Origin: a bacterium
GTDB lineage: Bacteria; Chloroflexota; Dormibacteria; Aeolococcales; Bog-877
Reading direction: 5' to 3'
Assembly (NCBI GenBank): GCA_021798435.1
Contig: JAJZGN010000145.1
Coordinates: 1-5,177, forward strand
Length of the DNA stretch: 5,177 nt
Shown here in pieces: positions 1 to 5,177 of this stretch (position 1 is the stretch's first letter; each line of letters begins with the position of its first letter). The position numbers were made by a program, and so were the translations under genes. Under the pieces are notes generated by a model. That model saw only the letters and a list, made by a program, of their open reading frames with translations, did not search any database and was not told where the DNA came from.

Positions 1-283
1 GGGGGTCGAGCAGGGCCCGCACCTCCCGGGCCAGGTCCCGGCTGCCATGGGAGCCGGGCAGCGGCGCGGATCCTCCGAACCCCGGGAGGTCGGGGATGAC
101 GAGGGTCCGGATTCGGCTCAGCCTCTCCACCCAGCTCTCGAAGTTCTCCGCCGAGCCGATGAAGCCGTGGCAAAGGACGAGGGCGGGGCCGGTGCCGGCG
201 GTCACGTAGCGGAGCGGCCCCTGGGGTCGATCCAGGAGGTGCTCCTCCCAGCCGGCGGCGGCGGCCGCGGGCAGCGGGTCCAT
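1..283 (-). CDS. Alpha/beta-fold hydrolase, N-terminal part (3' end outside window)
   Basis: Translation from the ATG at 283-281 gives 94 residues that run off the left edge. The protein looks like the start of an alpha/beta-hydrolase: a beta-strand LVLCHGF at residues 35-41, where the His-Gly after the strand usually forms the oxyanion hole, followed by IPDLPGFGGS at residues 63-72, the typical strand and loop before the helix that leads to the nucleophile elbow. The G-x-S-x-G nucleophile, acid and His would lie beyond the window, so catalytic competence cannot be judged. There is no signal peptide; the N-terminus has a short Ala run (residues 6-10). The start lies 12 bases after the acyl-CoA dehydrogenase stop, in the same frame, with no clear Shine-Dalgarno sequence, so translational coupling is likely. 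A GTG immediately upstream (286-284) is an alternative start. The substrate is unknown; esterase, lactonase or thioesterase roles are all possible in a catabolic operon. Confidence 0.85.
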   Translation of the reverse strand, partial: MDPLPAAAAAGWEEHLLDRPQGPLRYVTAGTGPALVLCHGFIGSAENFESWVERLSRIRTLVIPDLPGFGGSAPLPGSHGSRDLAREVRALLDP

Positions 284-295
284 CACGCCGGGACG

Positions 296-1495
296 CTACT
301 CATTGGGCCAGGACGGGAGCGGGCAGCGCACCGGCCGGTCCTGGCGGTATCCCAGGGCATACTCCGCCGCCAGCTGGGTCTGGACCTCCCTGGTCCCCTC
401 GTAGATGAGGGTGGCCCGGCTGTTCCGCAGGTAGCGGGCCGCCGGGCTCTCCTCGCTGAAGCCGGTCGCGCCCTGGATCTGCAGCGCGTCGTCGGCACAG
501 CGATTGGCCCGCTCCGAGTTGACCCACTTGGCCAGAGCCGACTCCCGCGAGCTGCGCAACCCCCGGTTCTTGGCCCAACCTGCCCGGATCCAGAGCAGCC
601 GGGCGATGTCGTAGTCGCGGGCCATCTGAGCCACCATCTGCTGGACCAGCTGGAAGCGCCCAATCTCCTGTCCCTGCACCTTTCGCTGCTGGGCGTAGGC
701 GACGCTCATGTCCAGGCAGGCCCGGATGGTCCCGGCGGCCCCGCTGGCGACGCAGTAGCGGCCGCTGTCCAGGCAGGACATGGCGACCTTGAAGCCCTCC
801 CCCTCCTCCCCGATGCGGTTCTCCGCCGCCACCAGGGCGTCGTCAAGGTACACGATGGCGGTGTCACTGGCGCGGAGGCCGTACTTGTTGTGGATGGGCT
901 CGGTGCGCAGCCCCGCCCCGGCGGCGGCCCGCTCCACCGCGAACGCTGTGATCCCTCGGGGCCCCAGCTCAGGGTCCACGGTGGCGAAGACCAGGATCAG
1001 GTCGGCCTGGTCCCCCATCGAGATCCAGACTTTCTGCCCCCGGAGCCGGTAGAGGTCCCCCTCCCGGTGGGCCCGGGTGCGCAGCGCCCGGACATCGCTG
1101 CCGGCGTCCGGCTCGGTCAACCCGAAGCAGCCCTGCCACCGACCCTCAGCTAGCGGGCGGAGCAGCCGCTGCCGCTGCTCCTCACTGCCCCACTGGTACA
1201 CCCCGGTGATGCACAGGCCCGCGTGCACCGAGAGGGCGGTGCGGCAGGAGGCGTCCACATACTCCAGCTCCTCGCAGGCCAGCCCGAGGGCGATCCAGTC
1301 CAAGCCGGCCCCGCCGTACCGCTGGGGAATGGACACCCCGGGCAGCCCGATGGAGCTCAGCTTGGCGAAGAGCTCGGGGTCAGGTTCGGCGTCACGGTCG
1401 CGCCGCGCCACCTCCGGGGCCAGCTCCCGGGCAGCGAAGTCCCGAAGCATCTGCTGGAACTGCATCTGCTCCGGGCTGAGCTCCAGGTCGACCAC
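296..1495 (-). CDS. Acyl-CoA dehydrogenase, glutaryl-CoA dehydrogenase-like
   Basis: This is a full-length 399-residue FAD-dependent acyl-CoA dehydrogenase, which oxidises an acyl-CoA to the 2-enoyl-CoA and normally passes electrons to electron-transfer flavoprotein in the cytoplasm. The family order is intact: an N-terminal helical domain (about 1-120), a middle beta domain beginning with the flavin motif CFGLTEPDAGSD (123-134) and WIS (157-159), and a C-terminal helical domain with QGATG (341-345) and the catalytic base Glu366 in LIYEGT. The segment ELEYVDASCRTALSV (76-90) aligns by eye with ELERVDSGYRSAMSV of human glutaryl-CoA dehydrogenase, keeping the Glu (E78), the Arg (R85) and a Ser (S89) near the substrate carboxylate. 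The start is GTG, three bases after the aldehyde dehydrogenase stop, with a weak AGGG seven bases upstream. A general dicarboxylyl- or branched-acyl-CoA dehydrogenase remains possible. The family call is very secure; the substrate is inferred. Confidence 0.95.
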   Translation of the reverse strand: MVDLELSPEQMQFQQMLRDFAARELAPEVARRDRDAEPDPELFAKLSSIGLPGVSIPQRYGGAGLDWIALGLACEELEYVDASCRTALSVHAGLCITGVYQWGSEEQRQRLLRPLAEGRWQGCFGLTEPDAGSDVRALRTRAHREGDLYRLRGQKVWISMGDQADLILVFATVDPELGPRGITAFAVERAAAGAGLRTEPIHNKYGLRASDTAIVYLDDALVAAENRIGEEGEGFKVAMSCLDSGRYCVASGAAGTIRACLDMSVAYAQQRKVQGQEIGRFQLVQQMVAQMARDYDIARLLWIRAGWAKNRGLRSSRESALAKWVNSERANRCADDALQIQGATGFSEESPAARYLRNSRATLIYEGTREVQTQLAAEYALGYRQDRPVRCPLPSWPNE

Positions 1496-1498
1496 CGA

Positions 1499-3013
1499 TC
1501 AGCCCTGCCCGGTGTCGATCTGGGCCCGCTGCAGCCGGCCGGAGTAGTCGATGTAGACGGTCTTCCACTCGGTGAACTCGTCCAGAGCGGTGGTCCCCGC
1601 CTCCCGGTGACCGTTGCCGGTGCCCTTCACCCCGCCGAACGGAAGCTGGATCTCCGCGCCGATGGTGGGGGCGTTGACGTAGACGATCCCCGACTCCAAT
1701 CGGTCCACCGCCCAGAAGGCTCGAGAGAGGTCGCGGGTGTAGACCGCCAGCGAGAGACCGTACCGGGTGCCATTGGCCACGCGCACGGCGTCCGCTAGGT
1801 CCTCGGCGGGAAGAACCGCGACCGTGGGCCCGAAGATCTCCTCCTGGGCGATGCGCATCTCCGGACGGACGTCGGTGAAGACCGTGGGCCGGTAGAAGTT
1901 GCCCAGGCTCAGATCGCCCTCCTCGGCAACCTCGCCCCCGGTGAGCAGCCGCGCCGACTCCTGCTTGCCGACCTCGGTGTAGGAGTGGATCCGCCGCAGC
2001 TGCTTGGAGTTGATGACCGGGCCCACGTCGGTGGCCGGGTCCAGCCCATCGCCCAGGCGGAGCCTCTCTACCCGATTTATCAGCCGCTCCTGGAAGTCAC
2101 CCAAAACCTGCCGGTCGACGATCAGGCGGGAGGTGGCGGTGCAGCGCTGGCCGGCGGTTCCGAAGCCGCCCCAGAGGGCCCCGTCCACCGCCAGCTCCAG
2201 GTCGGCGTCGGCTGCCACCAGCATGGCGTTCTTGCCCCCCAGCTCCAGGGACACCCGCTTGCCCAGCCTGCCGCAGGTGGAGGCGATCTGGTTCCCCACC
2301 TCCATGGAGCCGGTGAAGGAGATGGCCCGCACCCGGGGATGAGCCACCAGCGCCGCGCCGGCCTCGTCGCCCAGCCCAGTGACCAGGCTCAGCACCCCGG
2401 CGGGGAGACCGGCCTCGACCAGGATCTCGGCCAGACGGATGGCCACCAGGGGGGTGTCCTCGGCCGGCTTGAGCACCACCGCGTTGCCCGCCAGCAGCGC
2501 CGGCATCAGCTTCCAGCAGGGGATGGCCATGGGGAAGTTCCAGGGGGTGATGCAGCCGACCACCCCGATCGGCACCCGCTCGGCAAAGCAGCGCTTGTCC
2601 CGGAGCTCGCTCGGGACCACCTCCCCGACCGGCATCCGTCCCTGGCCGGCCATGTACTTGGCCATGTCGATGCCTTCCTGGACGTCACCCAGCGCCTCGG
2701 TGAGAACCTTCCCCATCTCCCTGGTCATCAGCCGGCCCAGCTCCTCCTTGCGCTCCTCGAGGAGGCGGCCGGCCCGCGCCAGGACCTCGGCCCGGAGCGG
2801 CATCGGGGTGCGCTGCCAGCCCGGCTGGGCCGCCACCGCCGCCGAGACGGCGTCCTCGATGTCCAGGGCGGAGCTGCGCGCGAAGTGACCCAGAATCTCG
2901 CTCCGCCGAGCCGGGTTGAGGGAGTCGAAGGTGTCGCCGCCCCGGGCGGCCCGCCACTCCCCCCCGATGAGGTTGCCGTAGGTCCTGGCCTCAAGGGCCG
3001 AGGATTGCTCCAT
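1499..3013 (-). CDS. NAD(P)+-dependent aldehyde dehydrogenase (semialdehyde dehydrogenase-like)
   Basis: From ATG 3013-3011 this encodes 504 residues, a normal length for the aldehyde dehydrogenase superfamily, which oxidises aldehydes to carboxylates through a cysteine thiohemiacetal. Visible residues: Asn159 in TPWNFP, Lys182 in VLKPAEDTP, the dinucleotide motif FTGSMEVG (233-240), general base Glu257 in LELGGKN, nucleophile Cys291 in AGQRCTA, and Glu392/Phe394 in EEIFGP. All catalytic positions are present. Glu185 after KPA sits where many family members hold the NAD+ ribose, so NAD+ is mildly favoured. The AGQRCTATS context and the C-terminal DYSGRLQRAQID resemble uncharacterised and ketoglutarate-semialdehyde-type dehydrogenases rather than betaine-aldehyde enzymes. 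A GTG lies directly upstream (3016-3014), but GGAGG is seven bases from the ATG and only four from the GTG, so the ATG is preferred. Its place behind an aminotransferase suggests that it oxidises the semialdehyde made by that enzyme. Confidence 0.95.
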   Translation of the reverse strand: MEQSSALEARTYGNLIGGEWRAARGGDTFDSLNPARRSEILGHFARSSALDIEDAVSAAVAAQPGWQRTPMPLRAEVLARAGRLLEERKEELGRLMTREMGKVLTEALGDVQEGIDMAKYMAGQGRMPVGEVVPSELRDKRCFAERVPIGVVGCITPWNFPMAIPCWKLMPALLAGNAVVLKPAEDTPLVAIRLAEILVEAGLPAGVLSLVTGLGDEAGAALVAHPRVRAISFTGSMEVGNQIASTCGRLGKRVSLELGGKNAMLVAADADLELAVDGALWGGFGTAGQRCTATSRLIVDRQVLGDFQERLINRVERLRLGDGLDPATDVGPVINSKQLRRIHSYTEVGKQESARLLTGGEVAEEGDLSLGNFYRPTVFTDVRPEMRIAQEEIFGPTVAVLPAEDLADAVRVANGTRYGLSLAVYTRDLSRAFWAVDRLESGIVYVNAPTIGAEIQLPFGGVKGTGNGHREAGTTALDEFTEWKTVYIDYSGRLQRAQIDTGQG

Positions 3014-4344
3014 CACCTGACCTCCACGCCGGCGATCGCCGACTCCATCACCTCCAGCGCCTCCGCCAGCTCCCCGTCGGAGAGGGTGAGCGGGGGGATC
3101 AGCCGGATCACGTTGTCATCCAGCCCGCAGGAGAGGAGCAGCACCCCCCGACGCAGGCAGGTGGCCCGGATCTCCTCCACCCTCTCGGCGTCCGGGAGCC
3201 CGGCGGAATCCAAGAACTCCAGGCCGATCATGAGTCCCCTTCCCCTGACATCGCTGGGCCCCCCGACCTTCTGCCGCCAGCCCCGGGCGGCCACCTGGAT
3301 GCGGTCCCCGAGCTCCGCGGCCCGGTCGCGCAGGCCCTCCTTCTCGATCACGTCCAGGGTGGCTATGGCCGCCGCGCAGGAGATCGGATTGCCGCCGAAG
3401 GTGGTGCCATGGGCGCCTGCCGGCCAGCGGTCCATGAGCTGCCGGCTCGCCACGATCGCCCCCAGCGGGAGCCCGCTGGCCAGCGCCTTGGCCAGAAGGA
3501 GGATGTCCGGGACAACCCCGTCGTGGTCGAGCGCCAGCCACTTGCCGGTGCGTGCGACCCCGCTCTGGACCTCGTCGGCGATGAGGAGGATCTGGTGGCG
3601 GTCGCAGATGCGCCGCAGGGTGGCCAGGAAGTCCTTGGGGGGCACCACGTACCCACCCTCGCCCTGGATCGGCTCCACCAGGATGGCGGCCACCTCCTCG
3701 GCCGGGATGATGCGCTGGAAGAGCCTCTCCAGCTCCTCACCGCCGGCGATCGGGCAGGGCTCCGCCGGGGAGTGGCGGCACTCCCGGAAGCAGTACGGAT
3801 AGGGGGTTATGTAGACATCCGGGAGCAGGGGGCCGTACCCCTCGCGGTAGTGGGCCTTGCTGGTGGTCACGCTGGCGGCCCCGAAGGTCCTTCCATGGAA
3901 GCCTCCCCGGAAGGCCACGATCCCCCGCCTTCCAGTGGTGCGCCGGGCCAGCTTCATGGCGCCGTCCACCACCTCGGCCCCGGAATTGGCGAAAAACACC
4001 GTGTCCAACCGGTCCGGGCAGATCCTGGCCACCCGCTCGGCGGCCTCGGTGAGCCGCACGTGCTGGGTCACGACCGAGGTATGCCAGTAGCTGTCCACCT
4101 GGCGGTGGACGGCCTCGGCGACCGCGGGGTGGCGGTGCCCGAGGGAGGTGACCCCGATCCCGGAGCCGAAGTCCAAATACCTGCGCCCATCGACATCCAC
4201 CAGGTAGGACCCCTGGGCGTCCCGGAGCACGATGTCGGTGTAGCGGGAATACACCCCGGCCACGGCCCGGTGGTCGCGCTGGTGCCAGTCCTGGGACAGC
4301 TGGCTGACTTGTCCGTCAGCGGAGCTGGATGTGGTGTTCGCCAT
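3013..4344 (-). CDS. Class III PLP-dependent aminotransferase (GABA / omega-amino acid aminotransferase-like)
   Basis: This full-length 443-residue fold-type I, class III aminotransferase transfers an amino group, usually from an omega-amino acid to 2-oxoglutarate or pyruvate, leaving a semialdehyde. Conserved elements in order: NSGAE (120-124, PLP phosphate loop), GGFHGRT (147-153, ring stacking and carboxylate side), EPIQGEGG (224-231), ADEVQSG (256-262) with Asp257 for the pyridine nitrogen, Lys286 in LLAKALASG as the Schiff-base lysine, GTTFGGNP (313-320) from the partner subunit, and Arg414 in NVIRLIPP as the likely alpha-carboxylate ligand. A Cys-rich stretch lies at 181-198. The ATG is preceded by AGGAGG with an eight-base spacer, a near-ideal ribosome-binding site. 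The stop overlaps the aldehyde dehydrogenase start, a pairing typical of gabT/gabD or davT/davD catabolism. Acetylornithine/ornithine-type or beta-alanine/pyruvate-type activity cannot be excluded. It is probably cytosolic; there is no signal sequence. Confidence 0.95.
   Translation of the reverse strand: MANTTSSSADGQVSQLSQDWHQRDHRAVAGVYSRYTDIVLRDAQGSYLVDVDGRRYLDFGSGIGVTSLGHRHPAVAEAVHRQVDSYWHTSVVTQHVRLTEAAERVARICPDRLDTVFFANSGAEVVDGAMKLARRTTGRRGIVAFRGGFHGRTFGAASVTTSKAHYREGYGPLLPDVYITPYPYCFRECRHSPAEPCPIAGGEELERLFQRIIPAEEVAAILVEPIQGEGGYVVPPKDFLATLRRICDRHQILLIADEVQSGVARTGKWLALDHDGVVPDILLLAKALASGLPLGAIVASRQLMDRWPAGAHGTTFGGNPISCAAAIATLDVIEKEGLRDRAAELGDRIQVAARGWRQKVGGPSDVRGRGLMIGLEFLDSAGLPDAERVEEIRATCLRRGVLLLSCGLDDNVIRLIPPLTLSDGELAEALEVMESAIAGVEVR
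3021..3025 (-). promoter_or_regulatory. Ribosome-binding site of the aldehyde dehydrogenase, inside the aminotransferase 3' end
   Basis: GGAGG lies in the last codons of the aminotransferase (the Val-Glu-Val part of its C-terminus). It is seven bases before ATG 3013 and four before the adjacent GTG 3016. The spacing favours the ATG. The junction reads GTGATG, in which TGA is the aminotransferase stop, so ribosomes ending there sit directly on the next start (coupled translation). Confidence 0.7.
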
Positions 4345-4352
4345 TTCTTAGC

Positions 4353-4358
4353 CCTCCT
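4353..4358 (-). promoter_or_regulatory. Ribosome-binding site of the aminotransferase
   Basis: On the minus strand the sequence reads AGGAGG, then GCTAAGAA (eight bases), then ATG at 4344. It is a full match to the anti-Shine-Dalgarno core at good spacing and fixes the aminotransferase start. It is the strongest ribosome-binding site in the window, consistent with this gene being the first of the catabolic unit. Confidence 0.85.
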
Positions 4359-4372
4359 CGGCCTTCCGGCCG
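4359..4372 (-). other. Short RNA hairpin with GNRA-type loop just upstream of the ribosome-binding site
   Basis: The minus-strand transcript would read CGGCC-GGAA-GGCCG: a five-pair all-GC stem closed by GGAA, which fits the GNRA tetraloop rule. Its 3' arm abuts the AGGAGG of the aminotransferase without covering it. It might keep the ribosome-binding site accessible, protect the 5' end or mean nothing; in DNA this rich in G+C, short GC stems arise often. Confidence 0.35.
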
Positions 4373-4391
4373 CCAATCCACCGGAGATCCG

Positions 4392-4415
4392 GACTCCCGG
4401 GACAAGCCGGGGGTC
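4392..4415 (-). repeat. Imperfect inverted repeat in the aminotransferase leader
   Basis: The arms GACTCCCGG (4392-4400) and CCGGGGGTC (4407-4415) are nine bases long with a six-base spacer. Eight of nine positions pair; the fourth is a T-G pair as read on the plus strand and an A-C mismatch in the minus-strand transcript. No T-run follows. A second, shorter near-palindrome, CCGGAGATCCGG (4381-4392), touches its left side. Either could be a repressor site for the operon or a leader stem; no known operator consensus was recognised. Confidence 0.35.
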
Positions 4416-4439
4416 AGCGCCGGGTCCGGGGTGGGGGCA

Positions 4440-4464
4440 GGCCGCTGGCGCTCCACCAGCGGCC
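4440..4464 (-). terminator. Possible stem-loop terminator after the membrane-protein gene (no U-tract)
   Basis: A perfect nine-base inverted repeat, GGCCGCTGG / CCAGCGGCC, with a seven-base loop lies about 37 bases downstream of the membrane-protein stop and about 95 bases before the aminotransferase start. Its stability and position fit a transcription end for the upstream gene. However, on the minus strand the 3' side continues CTGCCCCCACC with no run of T, so it would have to be a U-less terminator of the kind proposed in GC-rich bacteria. It could instead be an operator or a leader stem of the downstream operon. Confidence 0.4.
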
Positions 4465-4501
4465 CATGTGACCGGCGTCCATGGTTGGCAACGGTAGCGA
4501 C

Positions 4502-5177
4502 TCAGGCGGGCTGGGTGAGGGCGAGCATCAGCGCCGCCAGCACCACGAAGCCCAGCGAGGGCAGGGCGGGAGGCTCGGAACGGGTCCGCGAGGCGACCCC
4601 GGACAGCCCGTACCACCCGACCAGCAGGGCTGCGGGCAGCACGGCGCCAGCGGCCCTCGCCCGGAGGGCGAGCACGGCGGACGCTCCCACCAGCAGGGCC
4701 AGCGCCAGGGCCACAAGGGCCGCCTCCTCCCATCCCCGGCCCGCCATCCGCAGCAGCCGCCAGCCCGGGGCCCAGGTGCCTCCCGCCACCCCCAGCGCGA
4801 CGAGCCAGGGGGCTACCCCGGGGCCCAGAGAGCCCACCAAGAGGGGTGCGGGGATGCTGACGAGAACCAGTGACAGGGCGGTCGGACCCCACGTCGGACC
4901 CTCGCCGCGGGAACCGGCGGCGTCCAGCCAGGCTCCGAGGCCGAGGACCACGACCAGCCAGCCGGCGATCAAGCCCACCAACACCGGCCCTGGACTGGTG
5001 GTCAGAAGGACCACAGCACCGGTGAGCGCCGTGAGCGGCACCGCGGCGACCTCCAGCAGCCTCGGCGAGAGCCAGAAGCGGGCACCAGCCCGAGCCCGGC
5101 TGGGTAGGAACGACCGCAGCCCCAGCACATAGGTGGCGGCCGCGGCGAGCGCCAGGAGGTAGCCCCAGATCGGGGCC
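4502..5177 (-). CDS. Polytopic membrane protein of unknown family, C-terminal part (5' end outside window)
   Basis: The minus-strand frame ending with TGA at 4504-4502 stays open to the right edge and gives 224 residues. An internal GTG at 5128 is possible as a start, but the upstream 16 codons encode more hydrophobic sequence (WGYLLALAAAATYVLGL) that completes a membrane helix, so the real start is probably beyond the window. About eight hydrophobic segments are visible, near residues 2-20, 41-60, 64-84, 99-117, 121-139, 151-171, 174-195 and 206-221, joined by short loops carrying most of the Arg residues. The protein ends just after the last helix. It has no catalytic motif, charged transport signature or family hallmark that I recognise. 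It lies upstream of the aminotransferase on the same strand but is separated by 157 bases, so it need not share its transcript or function. Reality as a gene is supported by the hydrophobic pattern; the competing plus-strand frame is low-complexity Ser/Arg/Pro/Ala. Confidence 0.7.
   Translation of the reverse strand, partial: APIWGYLLALAAAATYVLGLRSFLPSRARAGARFWLSPRLLEVAAVPLTALTGAVVLLTTSPGPVLVGLIAGWLVVVLGLGAWLDAAGSRGEGPTWGPTALSLVLVSIPAPLLVGSLGPGVAPWLVALGVAGGTWAPGWRLLRMAGRGWEEAALVALALALLVGASAVLALRARAAGAVLPAALLVGWYGLSGVASRTRSEPPALPSLGFVVLAALMLALTQPA

Noticed and set aside
47..1153. A 368-codon plus-strand frame opposite the acyl-CoA dehydrogenase and hydrolase.
   Set aside because: It shows no recognisable motif, and the opposite strand encodes clear enzymes with catalytic residues intact.
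3014..3016. GTG as the start of the aldehyde dehydrogenase.
   Set aside because: It is only four bases from GGAGG, whereas the adjacent ATG has seven-base spacing. The difference is one residue, so the ATG was used.
1985..3802. A 605-codon open frame on the plus strand, antisense to the aldehyde dehydrogenase and aminotransferase genes.
   Set aside because: The product is low-complexity (Gly, His, Arg, Pro, Ala, Ser) with no domain, and it crosses two well-supported minus-strand enzymes. Long antisense frames are expected at this G+C because stop codons are rare.
4459..4493. A possible minus-strand promoter: TTGCCA followed about 17 bases later by CATGGG.
   Set aside because: The -35-like box is fair, but the -10-like box is poor and overlaps the stem at 4440-4464. 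In GC-rich DNA this level of match is not evidence.
4068..4892. A 274-codon minus-strand frame spanning the membrane-gene end, the gap and the aminotransferase start.
   Set aside because: It overlaps two better genes in another frame, is rich in Gly/Arg/Ala/Pro and has no domain. The aminotransferase start is fixed by its own ribosome-binding site.
4329..5132. A 267-codon plus-strand frame opposite the membrane-protein gene.
   Set aside because: The translation is a Ser/Arg/Ala/Pro/Thr-rich mixture typical of an antisense shadow, while the minus frame gives ordered hydrophobic helices.

Overview
The window is GC-rich bacterial DNA (roughly 70% G+C by eye), and every supportable gene lies on the minus strand. 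Strong AGGAGG/GGAGG ribosome-binding sites, GTG starts and short or overlapping gene junctions fit a high-GC bacterium such as an actinomycete or a GC-rich Firmicutes/Chloroflexi-type lineage. The sequence alone does not settle the phylum. No tRNA, rRNA, CRISPR array, insertion sequence or phage gene was seen.

Layout in the direction of transcription, from high to low coordinates: (1) the C-terminal part of a polytopic membrane protein of unknown family, entering from the right edge and ending at 4502; (2) a 157-base gap (4345-4501) holding inverted repeats and a strong ribosome-binding site; (3) a class III PLP-dependent omega-aminotransferase (3013-4344); (4) an NAD(P)+-dependent aldehyde dehydrogenase (1499-3013), whose ATG overlaps the aminotransferase stop by one base; (5) an acyl-CoA dehydrogenase (296-1495), starting with GTG three bases after the aldehyde dehydrogenase stop; (6) the N-terminal part of an alpha/beta hydrolase (1-283), running off the left edge.

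Genes 3-6 look like one transcription unit. Their order suggests a catabolic series: an omega-amino acid is transaminated to a semialdehyde, the semialdehyde is oxidised to a carboxylate or dicarboxylate, and after CoA activation (no gene for this is in the window) the acyl-CoA is oxidised by a flavoenzyme. The acyl-CoA dehydrogenase carries a Glu/Arg/Ser arrangement that resembles the glutaryl-CoA dehydrogenase carboxylate-binding site. A lysine / 5-aminovalerate -> glutarate -> glutaryl-CoA route is therefore the most specific hypothesis, with GABA, beta-alanine or a longer omega-amino acid as alternatives. I see no clearly undescribed system. The points worth a second look are the proposed pathway, the acyl-CoA dehydrogenase binding site, a cysteine-rich insert in the aminotransferase, and the structured leader before the aminotransferase.
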